From the NCBI GenBank assembly GCA_964559125.1, contig CAZLGW010000003.1, positions 124,001 to 188,000 on the forward strand: 64,000 nt of DNA, given 5' to 3'. The stretch comes from Ravibacter sp964559125 (GTDB taxonomy: Bacteria; Bacteroidota; Bacteroidia; Cytophagales; Spirosomataceae). The notes under the pieces are model-generated. The model did no database searches. It worked only from the letters and a program-made list of their open reading frames with translations, and was not told the DNA's origin. A program made the translations under genes and the position numbers. Below, piece by piece: positions 33,557 through 41,761 of the stretch (its first letter is position 1; every line of letters begins with the position of its first letter).

Positions 33557-35550
33557 ATTTCTTCACTTTCCGGTTCAGTCCACCGCCCGTCTTCCCTTAT
33601 CAGTTCGATCAGCTCTCCTACGGCATTGGCCGAAGAAACCGACCGTTTGACGACAGTCTGTCCTCTATATAACGCAATTTTATCCTTTCCCATACCTACA
33701 TAGCCGTAATCTGCATCGGCCATTTCGCCGGGACCGTTCACAATACACCCCATAATACCTATTTTCAGACCTTTCAGATGTTCGGTATGCTTCCTGATCA
33801 TGGCGGTAGTTTCCTGCAGGTCGAAAAGCGTCCTGCCGCATGAGGGACAGGAAATGAACTCGGTTTTGGACATCCTCGTCCGTGCGGCCTGAAGTATTCC
33901 GAAAGCAACATTGTTGAACTTTTCGGCTGTTAAGAGCATGCCGGCTTTATCAGTTTCTCCAAAAACCGGTCGAAGGATAACACCGTCACCGAGTCCGTCT
34001 ACGAGCAGGCCACCTACGTCAGTGGCGGCATAAAGCGGGAATTCGTCGCCGAGAGAGCTGTCATATGTACGTTCGATAACGACGGGTACAGTTACACCCA
34101 GCCCGATAAGCCTGAAGAATAGCCTGCGCAGTTCCGGCATTGCGTGGGTGTTGTCTGAGCGGATCCATAGCACTACATGACGGGCTCCGGCTAGCGAGGC
34201 GCAAAAGTCTTCTGAAAAATCGTGGATTGTGCCACTGATAAAATTTAAAACGGGACCCGGCTCCAGGCCTGCCGCCCATTCTCCGGGCGTCATCAACGGG
34301 AATCTGTTGACCCGGTCGCCGCATGCCAGCCACGCATCGTAGTCGAGTATTTCTTTTAATCCGTTGGGAAGCATAAAAGGCGCCGGCCTGCTCCCGGTGT
34401 AGATATAATCCGCGCCAAGATCATTCATCCGCCATTTATCGGGCAACGGCAGGTAGTAATGACCTATCGGGCGGAGGTCGTTGTGCTCGCTGATCTCTAT
34501 GTCGGAGTAGTCGGCTATTACCCTCGGTACATTCTGCCCCCCGATATTATATACTTCCGGCGTAGGTCTTCTTGAGTACCTGAACGGATCGATCGGCAGG
34601 CTTGAGAGCGGCTCGATGGGGCTATGCTGCTCCCGGCTGTCGTATCGTCCTACGAGCGTGCGGGCTACCGGGATCTCGTTCTCAGGAGGTTCGGTAAGAG
34701 ATACCCTTACCGTGTCGCCCAGCCCGTCTTCGAGAAGCGTACCGATGCCCACCGCCGATTTGATACGGCCGTCTTCGGCTTCACCGGCTTCCGTCACGCC
34801 GAGGTGAAGCGGGTAGGGGCGGAGACCTTCCTCCTCCATGCGCAGTACCAGCAGCCGGTAGGCTTCTACCATGACCTGGGTATTGCTGGATTTCATCGAT
34901 AAAACAATGTTGTAATAATGAAGATCCTCGCAAATACGCAGGAATTCCAGGGCCGATTCCACCATGCCGAGCGGAGTGTCGCCGTAACGGCTCAGGATCC
35001 GGTCGGAAAGCGATCCGTGATTGGTGCCTATCCGCATGGCGGTGCCATATTCTTTACATATCCTGACGAGCGGAGTGAATTTTTCACGGATACGTTCCAG
35101 CTCAGACTGGTAGGAAGCATCGGTATATTCGATGTTTTCGAAGCGCTTTTTATCGGCGTAATTACCAGGGTTGACCCTGACTTTTTCTACTATCCTGGCC
35201 GCAAGTTCGGCTGCGTTGGGAGTAAAATGGATATCTGCTACCAGGGGGACCGTAATTCCGGACGCCCGGAGCTGTTTTTTGATATTATCCAGGTTTTGCG
35301 CCTCTTTGACACTGGGAGCCGTGATTCTTACATATTCGCATCCGGCGTCTACCATCCGCAGTATTTCCTTTACCGACCCGTCCGTATCCATGGTATCGAC
35401 GGTGGTCATAGACTGGACCCGGATAGGAAAATCGCTGCCCATAGGTACGTCTCCCACGTTGACTTTAACCGTTTCCCGCCTCCTGTATTCGGTAAGGGAA
35501 GGACAGTACAGCGTCAGGGGAGATGGTTTTATAACTAAAGTGCTGGTCAT
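33553..35550 (-). CDS. ispG: 4-hydroxy-3-methylbut-2-enyl diphosphate synthase, long form
   Basis: IspG converts methylerythritol cyclodiphosphate to HMBPP in the MEP isoprenoid pathway, using a [4Fe-4S] cluster. The 665-residue length is that of the Bacteroidota/Chlamydiae/plant form, with an inserted domain (about 290-560) between the TIM barrel and the cluster domain. The barrel start YRRRETVKVNVGDVPMGSD and IRVQSMTTVDT are present. The cluster ligands appear as SCPSCGRTLFDLQETT and IMGCIVNGPGEMADADYG. It heads an operon of four genes joined by 4-bp overlaps (DUF6728, YjbR-like, TPR). Two 18-base direct repeats lie upstream at 35614-35652. Confidence 0.96.
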   Translation of the reverse strand: MTSTLVIKPSPLTLYCPSLTEYRRRETVKVNVGDVPMGSDFPIRVQSMTTVDTMDTDGSVKEILRMVDAGCEYVRITAPSVKEAQNLDNIKKQLRASGITVPLVADIHFTPNAAELAARIVEKVRVNPGNYADKKRFENIEYTDASYQSELERIREKFTPLVRICKEYGTAMRIGTNHGSLSDRILSRYGDTPLGMVESALEFLRICEDLHYYNIVLSMKSSNTQVMVEAYRLLVLRMEEEGLRPYPLHLGVTEAGEAEDGRIKSAVGIGTLLEDGLGDTVRVSLTEPPENEIPVARTLVGRYDSREQHSPIEPLSSLPIDPFRYSRRPTPEVYNIGGQNVPRVIADYSDIEISEHNDLRPIGHYYLPLPDKWRMNDLGADYIYTGSRPAPFMLPNGLKEILDYDAWLACGDRVNRFPLMTPGEWAAGLEPGPVLNFISGTIHDFSEDFCASLAGARHVVLWIRSDNTHAMPELRRLFFRLIGLGVTVPVVIERTYDSSLGDEFPLYAATDVGGLLVDGLGDGVILRPVFGETDKAGMLLTAEKFNNVAFGILQAARTRMSKTEFISCPSCGRTLFDLQETTAMIRKHTEHLKGLKIGIMGCIVNGPGEMADADYGYVGMGKDKIALYRGQTVVKRSVSSANAVGELIELIREDGRWTEPESEEM

Positions 35551-35585
35551 GGATGTGGCAATTCAGAGCGCATATATTCTTAGTA

Positions 35586-35593
35586 CAAAGATA
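35586..35593 (-). promoter_or_regulatory. Possible -7 box of the ispG operon
   Basis: On the minus strand the bases read TATCTTTG, an exact TAnnTTTG box, 36 bases before the ispG start. No TTTG is found at the usual 17-23 bases further upstream. That position falls in the 18-base direct repeats, so an activator might replace the -33 contact. This is inference. Confidence 0.35.
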
Positions 35594-35613
35594 AAACCTT
35601 TCAGGCGTCGCTG

Positions 35614-35652
35614 TTTATAAAATCGACGGGACTATTTATAAAATCGACGGGA
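35614..35652. repeat. Two 18-base direct repeats, 21-base period, upstream of ispG
   Basis: TTTATAAAATCGACGGGA occurs at 35614-35631 and again at 35635-35652 without a mismatch. The 21-base period is two helical turns, so a protein binding both copies would see them on the same DNA face. They lie between ispG and rsmE, just beyond the ispG -7 box. Confidence 0.8.
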
Positions 35653-35681
35653 GGCGTAAAAAAGTTACTGTTTTTACCTGC

Positions 35682-36395
35682 TTAAAGCTGTCCGAGGTGG
35701 ACTGAGTGGCAGGCGGCTATCGCCGCGGTTTCGGTTCTCAGCCTGGTGGAGCCCAGCGATACCATACTAAAACCTGAGTTCAGTGCTGTCTGTACTTCCT
35801 CTTTTGAGAAGTCTCCTTCCGGGCCGATCAGGACCAGCGTATCGGCAGCGCCCGAAGAAGCCTTTGCCAGGTGGGGAGCGGTAGTCTTTTCGGGAACATA
35901 GGCTATGAACCCGGCTGAGGTACGTGGCCGGGCCAGGAGCTCGCCAAGGGATAGGGTTGTGCTGATTTCCGGGAGGAAAAACTGCCCGGATTGTTTCATG
36001 GCGGCAATAGCGATTTTCTCCATCCGGTCCTGGTTAACGACCCGGCCGAAGCTTTCCTGGTGTGTATGAGCGGTTTTGATGAACAGGATCTCGTCTACCC
36101 CGAATTCGACAAGCTTTTCCAACATCCATTCGTTTCGTTCCGGTTTCCGGGTGGGGGCAACCGCAATTCTTACTTTATAGGGCCGGGGCGATACCTCCAC
36201 GTATCCGGTAGGCTGAAAGGAGACACGCCTGAACGATACTTCGGTCAGAACGGCCTGGCGGACCGCGCCTTTCCCGTCTGTTACCGTGATCGTCATTCCC
36301 GGCCTGCCTCTCAATACCTTCGCCACATGATAGGCCTCGGATTCGGGAAGCAGCCCTTCGTCTATACCGGGTGTGTAAAAAAGCGGACTTTCCAT
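35682..36395 (-). CDS. rsmE: 16S rRNA (uracil-1498-N3)-methyltransferase
   Basis: RsmE methylates U1498 of 16S rRNA with S-adenosylmethionine. The 237-residue protein has the family order: an N-terminal PUA-like part (HVAKVLRGRPGMTITVTDG), then RIAVAPTRKPERNEWMLEKLVEFGVDEI, and the SPOUT knot with LVLIGPEGDFSKEEV and SLGSTRLRTETAAIAACHS, where the cofactor loop forms. The minus-strand TAAGTTTG at 36419-36412, about 17 bases upstream, may be its -7 box. It is not overlapped with ispG (131 bases apart), so it may be a separate unit. Confidence 0.95.
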   Translation of the reverse strand: MESPLFYTPGIDEGLLPESEAYHVAKVLRGRPGMTITVTDGKGAVRQAVLTEVSFRRVSFQPTGYVEVSPRPYKVRIAVAPTRKPERNEWMLEKLVEFGVDEILFIKTAHTHQESFGRVVNQDRMEKIAIAAMKQSGQFFLPEISTTLSLGELLARPRTSAGFIAYVPEKTTAPHLAKASSGAADTLVLIGPEGDFSKEEVQTALNSGFSMVSLGSTRLRTETAAIAACHSVHLGQL

Positions 36396-36769
36396 TTGAT
36401 GTTTGCTTGTGCAAACTTAGATAATAACGCGTATCTTTTTTGTTTTTCTTATAAAAACACAATTATTGATTTTGTTAATGTTTAGTTGTATATTTCTAAT
36501 TATGGTATAAAATTTTAGAATTTTTGATTAAAAATAGACTTGTATTTGGTTATTTATCATAAAAATTTAACTAAAGTGGAGATATTCGTAACTTGTAATA
36601 TTTTGTTATAATATTTAATAAAAGCTCAAATTTTCATTATTCTTCAATTTTTTCGATTGTTTTATGCTATTGTTTACAAATTAAATTTTGTAGAAATGGA
36701 TTTATGAGATACATTTGTGCGTTGTTGTTGTATTTCATTATCATATCTAATTGATTTATTAGTAAGAAC
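36396..36769. other. 374-base AT-rich divergent intergenic region
   Basis: The stretch is very AT-rich and holds no gene. It contains the TAAGTTTG box for rsmE (minus strand, 36412-36419) and the well-formed glutamine synthetase promoter (36687-36717). The long AT tracts between may act as UP-like or curved DNA. Confidence 0.5.
36687..36717 (+). promoter_or_regulatory. Consensus Bacteroidota promoter of the glutamine synthetase gene
   Basis: TTTG (36687-36690), 19 bases, then TACATTTG (36710-36717) is an exact match to the -33/-7 consensus used by the primary sigma factor in Bacteroidota. Transcription would begin near 36723, giving a leader of about 45 bases before ATG 36770. Confidence 0.75.
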
Positions 36770-37783
36770 ATGGCAAAGTATAAATTAGAGTACATTTGGC
36801 TGGACGGTTATTCACCCATTCAAAGCCTGCGTAGCAAAACTAAGATCGAGGAAGATTTTAGCGGCAAACTGGAAGATTTACCCTTGTGGTCTTTTGACGG
36901 CTCCTCTACAGAACAGGCCATCGGAGGTTCTTCCGACTGTATTCTTCAACCCGTGGCTATTTATCCCGATCCGCAGCGTAAAAATGGTTACCTGGTGATG
37001 TGCGAAGTGCTGAATGCGGACAAGACCCCTCATGCTACCAATGGCAGAAGTACGATCAAAGATGATGATAATGATTTCTGGTTCGGATTTGAACAGGAGT
37101 ATTTCCTTTGGAATCCCGAGACCAATAAGCCGCTCGGCTTTCCCCTCAACGGTTACCCGGCTCCGCAGGGCCCTTATTACTGCTCCGTAGGAGCGACAAA
37201 GGCTTTTGGAAGAGAGATTATAGAAGAGCACCTGGATGTGTGTCTTGAAGCAGGACTTAATGTGGAAGGGATCAATGCGGAGGTTGCGGCAGGACAGTGG
37301 GAATTCCAGATTTTTGCAAAAGGAGCGAAAGAAGCCGGAGACCAGATCTGGGTAGCGCGTTACCTGCTCGAAAGGATAGGCGAAAAGTATGGTGTAAGCA
37401 TCAACTGGACCTGCAAGCCTTTGGGTGCTACCGACTGGAACGGATCCGGGATGCATGCCAATTTCTCGAATTCACTGCTCAGGACTGCCGGCAGCAAAGA
37501 TGTGTACGATAAGGTATGTTCCGAATTCGGCAAGTATATCACAGAGCATATAGAGGTTTACGGCCCGGATAACCACCTCCGCCTCACAGGCAAGCACGAA
37601 ACTGCTGCAATTGACCAGTTCAGCTACGGTATATCCGACAGGGGCGCTTCGATTCGTATCCCGCTGGCTACCGTACAGAGAGGATGGAACGGCTACCTTG
37701 AAGACCGTCGCCCCAATTCTGCAGCCGACCCCTATAAAGTGGCGGCCAGGATTATCGAAACTGTTAAAAGTGTAAAGTTGTAA
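36770..37783 (+). CDS. Glutamine synthetase, type II (GSII)
   Basis: The enzyme makes glutamine from glutamate, ammonia and ATP. The 337-residue length and sequence are of the eukaryote-like GSII class: YKLEYIWLDGYSPIQSLRSKT, then LPLWSFDGSSTEQAIGGSSD, the catalytic FGFEQEYFLWN, GINAEVAAGQWEFQI, and the ATP-site GATDWNGSGMHANFSN. This is much shorter than GSI (about 470) or the GSIII (about 730) common in Bacteroidota. GSII has no adenylylation tyrosine loop, so control is probably by transcription. A consensus promoter lies upstream and a strong terminator follows, so it is a single-gene unit. Confidence 0.95.
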   Translation: MAKYKLEYIWLDGYSPIQSLRSKTKIEEDFSGKLEDLPLWSFDGSSTEQAIGGSSDCILQPVAIYPDPQRKNGYLVMCEVLNADKTPHATNGRSTIKDDDNDFWFGFEQEYFLWNPETNKPLGFPLNGYPAPQGPYYCSVGATKAFGREIIEEHLDVCLEAGLNVEGINAEVAAGQWEFQIFAKGAKEAGDQIWVARYLLERIGEKYGVSINWTCKPLGATDWNGSGMHANFSNSLLRTAGSKDVYDKVCSEFGKYITEHIEVYGPDNHLRLTGKHETAAIDQFSYGISDRGASIRIPLATVQRGWNGYLEDRRPNSAADPYKVAARIIETVKSVKL

Positions 37784-37816
37784 TTAAGATTAACGATTTG
37801 GAATACTGACGACAGC

Positions 37817-37847
37817 AAAGCCCTCCGATATGATTTCGGAGGGCTTT
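37817..37847 (+). terminator. Intrinsic terminator of the glutamine synthetase gene
   Basis: AAAGCCCTCCGA pairs perfectly with TCGGAGGGCTTT around a 7-base loop, followed by TTCTT. It lies 34 bases beyond the stop codon. Confidence 0.9.
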
Positions 37848-38115
37848 CTTATGGCGTGCCGTGCATGCTCGATAACGCTGGTCTGATGAGGTCGTCTATA
37901 ACATCTCTATCGCAGTGTATTGTATTTTTTACTAAAATTGTCTCTGATATTTAGTGGAATATGTATCATAATGCATTTAATGTGTTTTCCGAAAGCCGAT
38001 AAGTGACCAATGCGGACCGAAAGTGTGACAATGATCATTTAGGAACGTTATCTGATTCCTTATCTTCATTGCTTCATTATCTTAATTATCTGATCAAGAT
38101 TAACTTCCGTTCACT

Positions 38116-38940
38116 ATGAAAAACTACCTGGTTCCCGTCGATTTTTCGAGCAATGCCCGACGCGCGCTTTCAGCTGCACGGATACTGGCCAAAAATACAG
38201 GTGCTCATCTTTATGTTTTGCATGCCCATCAGCCTTATATCCCCGATATTGCCCTGGGGGCTCCCGGTATACCGCTTCCGGAAGATTTTGAAGACGCTTT
38301 CAGGAAAGATCTGCAGCAGTATGTCGATGACCTGACTGCCGACGGCTTTTCTGCACAAGGTATCTGGGAGACCGGACTCGTAGCCGACGTCGTGCGGGAA
38401 AAAATAGAAGTGCTGAAGCCGGAGCTGGTCATCATCGGCCGGACGGGTCGCGGAGGATTTGTAGACAGGCTTTTCGGTACTGCTGCTACTGATATTGTAA
38501 AAGTGTCGAAGGTTCCCGTTTTGGCTATCCCGTCCCAGGCGCACCCCGAAAGTTTCAGGGAAATAGTATATGCAACCCAGCTCGAGTACGAGGAGAAGCA
38601 TGTGATCGGCAAGGTGCTGGAGCTGTCGAGGCAGTTGAGCGGCCGGATCACTTTCCTGAAAATCAATTCGCTGACACAGCCTAACATTCAGGATGACAAC
38701 CAGTTTCTCCATGAGATCACTGCCGAATTCGGCCTGCCGGAAAGTGAGTTTATGATTGAGGACGCCGGCTCTGTAGTAGGCGGTATCGAACAGTATGCCA
38801 AAGAGCTGAATGCTGATCTCCTGGTGGTAGCGACCCGGAGCCGGGGTATACTCGAACAGCTTTTCGTCGATCCGAGTATCACGGCTAAGCTGATCGTGAG
38901 AACATCGCTTCCGCTGCTGGTCTATCATCTTGAGGAATAG
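38116..38940 (+). CDS. Universal stress protein, two Usp domains
   Basis: The 274-residue protein has two tandem Usp domains of about 140 residues. The first begins MKNYLVPVDFSSNARRALSAARILA and ends with VIIGRTGRGGFVDRLFGTAATDIVKVSKVPVLAIP, the G-x-x-G-x9-G ATP-binding pattern. The second begins FREIVYATQLEYEEKHVI and ends LLVVATRSRGILEQLFVDP...LPLLVYHL, without the full G-x-x-G motif. So domain 1 may bind ATP and domain 2 may not. Such proteins are cytoplasmic and respond to starvation and other stresses. The AT-rich 268 bases between the upstream terminator and this gene hold nothing else recognisable. Confidence 0.9.
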   Translation: MKNYLVPVDFSSNARRALSAARILAKNTGAHLYVLHAHQPYIPDIALGAPGIPLPEDFEDAFRKDLQQYVDDLTADGFSAQGIWETGLVADVVREKIEVLKPELVIIGRTGRGGFVDRLFGTAATDIVKVSKVPVLAIPSQAHPESFREIVYATQLEYEEKHVIGKVLELSRQLSGRITFLKINSLTQPNIQDDNQFLHEITAEFGLPESEFMIEDAGSVVGGIEQYAKELNADLLVVATRSRGILEQLFVDPSITAKLIVRTSLPLLVYHLEE

Positions 38941-38975
38941 AAACATCTAATTATTATACTCATCTGACCTGTCAA

Positions 38976-39320
38976 ATGGATTTAAACAGAGTAGACCTGT
39001 TCCTGATTTTAAAAGGGAATAATTTCGAAAGCCATCAGTTGCCCGGTATCAGGGAAGAGCTGGAATCACTGGAAGAAGAAAAGTGGAACCGACTGCTGCT
39101 TACAGAGTTTCAGGATCCTAAATTTTTCCAGCTTATTTCCTTTATGGGGGGCACGCTGGGAATAGACAGGTTCCTGATCGGTGATACCGGTTTAGGAGTC
39201 GCCAAGCTTCTCACTTGCGGAGGAATGGGTATCTGGGCCATTATTGACTGGTTTTTGATTGCCGGTGTGGCAAGGGAAAAGAATGCGTTGAAACTTAAGG
39301 AGCTTCTGTCGGGGTATTAG
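38976..39320 (+). CDS. TM2-domain membrane protein
   Basis: The 114-residue protein has a charged N-terminal part (about 1-48) and two membrane segments in FFQLISFMGGTLGIDRFLIGDTGLGVAKLLTCGGMGIWAIIDWFLI. The G-x-x-G-x-D-R-F-x-x-G...G-x-x-K-L...G-x-x-x-x-W-x-x-I-D pattern defines the TM2 family. It is first of four genes read in the same direction (TM2, DUF2752, DUF4870, M48 peptidase) with almost no spacing. Function unknown. Confidence 0.88.
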   Translation: MDLNRVDLFLILKGNNFESHQLPGIREELESLEEEKWNRLLLTEFQDPKFFQLISFMGGTLGIDRFLIGDTGLGVAKLLTCGGMGIWAIIDWFLIAGVAREKNALKLKELLSGY

Positions 39321-39321
39321 C

Positions 39322-39729
39322 GTGTTATCTGTGCGGCGGCTTTACACCATCGTCTTGCTGGCAGGCGCGGGCGGCTTTGCCTGGCTGGGGTACTCCATGC
39401 TCAGTCACAGGCCTTTAGGCGGAGGTGTTTGCCTGATCAAACAGGTTACCGGTGTGCCTTGTCCCTCCTGCGGGACTACGCGGGCAATTGATGAGCTGCT
39501 GCACGGCCATTTTACGGAATCGGTGCTTGTGAACCCGTTCGGCCTGCTGGTATTTGCCGCTATGGCTTTATTCCCTTTATGGGTACTTGTTGACCTGCTT
39601 TTAGGGAAGAGGTCATTTTTTTATTTCTACAACCGTGTAGAGAAGCTATTGCAAAGGAAACTTATAGCTATTCCGTTGGCAGTGCTTGTATTATTAAACT
39701 GGATATGGAATATCTTTAAAGGATTATGA
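39322..39729 (+). CDS. DUF2752 membrane protein
   Basis: The 135-residue protein carries the DUF2752 signature TGVPCPSCGTTRAIDELLHGHF after a first membrane helix, then two more helices (LLVFAAMALFPLWVLVDLLL, LIAIPLAVLVLLNWIWNIF). The CPSCGTTR cysteines could bind metal or form a disulfide. The start is GTG, one base after the TM2 stop. Its stop overlaps the next ATG (ATGA). The family is widespread in Bacteroidota but has no known function. Confidence 0.88.
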   Translation: MLSVRRLYTIVLLAGAGGFAWLGYSMLSHRPLGGGVCLIKQVTGVPCPSCGTTRAIDELLHGHFTESVLVNPFGLLVFAAMALFPLWVLVDLLLGKRSFFYFYNRVEKLLQRKLIAIPLAVLVLLNWIWNIFKGL

Positions 39730-40163
39730 TAGCAGTCAGGCCGTTTCCCTATAAACCGGGCGAACATGAGAAAGAGAAGGCTTCGAACAGCTATCTCATG
39801 TCGCTTATTGCCCTTATCGCAGGCCTGCCGCTCCCGATAGTCAACCTGATCGCCACCTTCTTTTTCTACCTGGGCAACCGCAACGGCACCTATTTTGTAC
39901 GATGGCATTGCATACAGGCGCTCCTGTCGCAGCTCAGCCTGCTTTTCATGAACAGCTACGGCTTCTGGTGGACGATATCCATACTTTTCAGGGATGGCCA
40001 GGTTACCAACGATTATATCGCTTATATGATCACTATCGTGATGTTCAACCTGGTCGATTTTGCAGCAACCATCTATACCGCTATTCAAACCAGGAAAGGG
40101 AAGCACGTCGAATGGTTGTTTTACGGAGATCTGACGAACAGGCTGGTTCGCCCCGGCGGCTGA
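39726..40163 (+). CDS. DUF4870-like membrane protein
   Basis: The 145-residue protein has three or four membrane helices: SLIALIAGLPLPIVNLIATFFFYLG, CIQALLSQLSLLFMNSYGFW, YIAYMITIVMFNLVDFAATI. The helical hairpin with FVRWHCIQALLSQ resembles the F-H-x-x-Q-A motif of DUF4870. It overlaps the DUF2752 gene by four bases. Its stop codon is the first three bases of the repeat word TGAGCGTAGTCGA (40161-40173). Function unknown. Confidence 0.78.
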   Translation: MIAVRPFPYKPGEHEKEKASNSYLMSLIALIAGLPLPIVNLIATFFFYLGNRNGTYFVRWHCIQALLSQLSLLFMNSYGFWWTISILFRDGQVTNDYIAYMITIVMFNLVDFAATIYTAIQTRKGKHVEWLFYGDLTNRLVRPGG

Positions 40164-40173
40164 GCGTAGTCGA
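40161..40173. repeat. Single TGAGCGTAGTCGA repeat word
   Basis: The word matches the tandem copies at 9162-9199 in its core (TGAGCG-AGTCGA) and sits between two genes of one operon. It supplies the stop codon of the gene before it. Confidence 0.4.
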
Positions 40174-40198
40174 TGCCCGGTTCTTAAAACCTAAAAAC

Positions 40199-40993
40199 AT
40201 GCCACGAATATTAATACAAGCTTTTCTGCTGGTCGCACTTTTCTTCGGTGTGTATAACACGCTCAGGCAGGTCGACTGGATCGATCTTTTCAAAATACAG
40301 CATAATGCGGATAAGACCGAAAAGAAGCTGGGCGACATGCTATGGAAGATCTTCAGGAAGTCTGACCGTGAAGTAAAAGACAAGTTGCTTACCCAAAGCC
40401 TGGATAGTATCCTGGTAAAGCTGTGTGACCATAACGATATTTCGAAGGAAAGCATAAAGCTGCATATCCTTGAAAATGATGAAGTGAATGCATTCGCTCT
40501 GCCTGATCGTCATCTGGTAATTTATACAGGGCTTATCGCCGCCTGCGAAAGCCCGGAAGAGCTGGCGGGCGTGATGGCCCATGAGCTGGCTCACATTGAG
40601 CTTGATCATGTCATGAAGAAGCTGGTAAAAGAGATCGGGCTGTCGGTACTGGTTTCGATGACTACCGGCTCGGGCGGCGGGGGAATAGCTAGGGAAGTAG
40701 CCCGTACGCTATCCTCATCGGCTTTTGACCGGAAACAGGAGACGGAAGCCGATATAGCTGCCGTCGACTATATGACGGCAGCAGATATCGACCCCGAACC
40801 TTTCGGCGAGTTCCTTTACCGCCTGGGCGGGGAGAACGGCCGGATGAACGAGTACCTTTCCTGGATCAGTACGCATCCCGATTCCAGGGAAAGGGGTGAG
40901 TATATCATAGGCTATGCGGGGGAGAAAACTTATGACGCTAAGCCTGTGCTGGATGCCGGTACGTGGAGCAGGGTGAGGGAAGAGGCGGAGTGA
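40199..40993 (+). CDS. M48-family membrane-anchored zinc metallopeptidase
   Basis: The 264-residue protein starts with one membrane segment (ILIQAFLLVALFFGVYNTL). The metallopeptidase site is MAHELAHIELDHV (HELAH, residues 128-132), with the third zinc ligand in KQETEADIAAVDYM. LPDRHLVIYTGLIAACESPEELAGV before it and WISTHPDSRERGEYI after it are typical of YcaL/LoiP/Oma1-like M48 enzymes, which process membrane or periplasmic proteins. I chose ATG 40199 because the frame upstream lies inside the DUF4870 gene. It is the last gene of the operon. Confidence 0.92.
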   Translation: MPRILIQAFLLVALFFGVYNTLRQVDWIDLFKIQHNADKTEKKLGDMLWKIFRKSDREVKDKLLTQSLDSILVKLCDHNDISKESIKLHILENDEVNAFALPDRHLVIYTGLIAACESPEELAGVMAHELAHIELDHVMKKLVKEIGLSVLVSMTTGSGGGGIAREVARTLSSSAFDRKQETEADIAAVDYMTAADIDPEPFGEFLYRLGGENGRMNEYLSWISTHPDSRERGEYIIGYAGEKTYDAKPVLDAGTWSRVREEAE

Positions 40994-41015
40994 TCGACTC
41001 GCTATCGCCTGAAAA

Positions 41016-41039
41016 GGGGGGGCTTCGCTTCCCCCCCCC
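41016..41039. repeat. G7 / C9 homopolymer hairpin after the M48 gene
   Basis: Seven G (41016-41022), eight bases, and nine C (41031-41039) form a stem of at least seven G-C pairs, 23 bases beyond the stop. It may end transcription of the operon, although no T-run follows directly. Homopolymer runs like these are also prone to slippage. Confidence 0.55.
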
Positions 41040-41182
41040 GAGTCTAAACCTATCACTCAGTCAATTTGGGATTATTTTTTTATTTTTTTTAATTTTATCG
41101 TATATATCTCCAACCATACCGATCCGATCAGGGTCTTATAATTATAAACCAAAAATTTTGCAAACTCCAAATAACTACAGCA

Positions 41183-41707
41183 ATGAAAACGAAAGCTATT
41201 CAACCTGTCGTGATCGCATTGATCCTTTGCCTGCCGTTGTTCTCAGGATGCAAGAACGACGATCATCTGGACAAAATCATCAGCGGAGAAGTTTTTTCGC
41301 TTGATAAGATAGCGGATAATCCCGATTATGAGTCTTCTCCGCTAGTAGGAACCAAATGGAAGCTTGTTGGCTTTGTGGATGGTAAGAAAAAGGAAATAAC
41401 GATTGTAGGCCCAGACAGAGAAGATTGGGGAGAAGAATTTTCAGCAAATAAATATACGCTGATATTTGAAGAGGACGGTATTTTAGGAGGGTACACTTCC
41501 ACAAATCGGGCCCACGGGAAATATAGTTTGAGTGATAAAGAACTGAAGATACTGCAGTTTGGCCCCATGACTGAGATCAACGAATTTCCAAATGGACGCG
41601 CCTACACCGAGTTAATGAATAAAATTTCCTCCTACGCAATTTCTTCTAAGGGATTAGCCCTGTTCTATGAGGACAATAAATACCTGCTATTCAAGCCATT
41701 AGAATAG
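41183..41707 (+). CDS. Lipoprotein with META/lipocalin-like domain
   Basis: The 174-residue protein has a lipoprotein signal peptide with lipobox LFSGC (Cys about 23). From about residue 55 the sequence GTKWKLVGFVDGKKKEITI, YTLIFEEDGILGGYTSTNRAHGKY and LKILQFGPMTEINEF follows the small barrel pattern of META (HslJ-like) and related domains: a W-x-L at the start, F-x-x-D-G...G-x-Y in the middle. It probably faces the periplasm or the surface. Function unknown. It precedes the broken protease gene by 54 bases. Confidence 0.75.
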   Translation: MKTKAIQPVVIALILCLPLFSGCKNDDHLDKIISGEVFSLDKIADNPDYESSPLVGTKWKLVGFVDGKKKEITIVGPDREDWGEEFSANKYTLIFEEDGILGGYTSTNRAHGKYSLSDKELKILQFGPMTEINEFPNGRAYTELMNKISSYAISSKGLALFYEDNKYLLFKPLE

Positions 41708-41761
41708 TTTTTTGTAATACTAATTTAAACTCATCACTATGAACCTAAACTTCTAATCATC

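Noticed and set aside
38170..38946. 258-codon open frame antisense to the universal stress protein gene
   Set aside because: Shadow of a strong gene; no signal, motif or initiation context.
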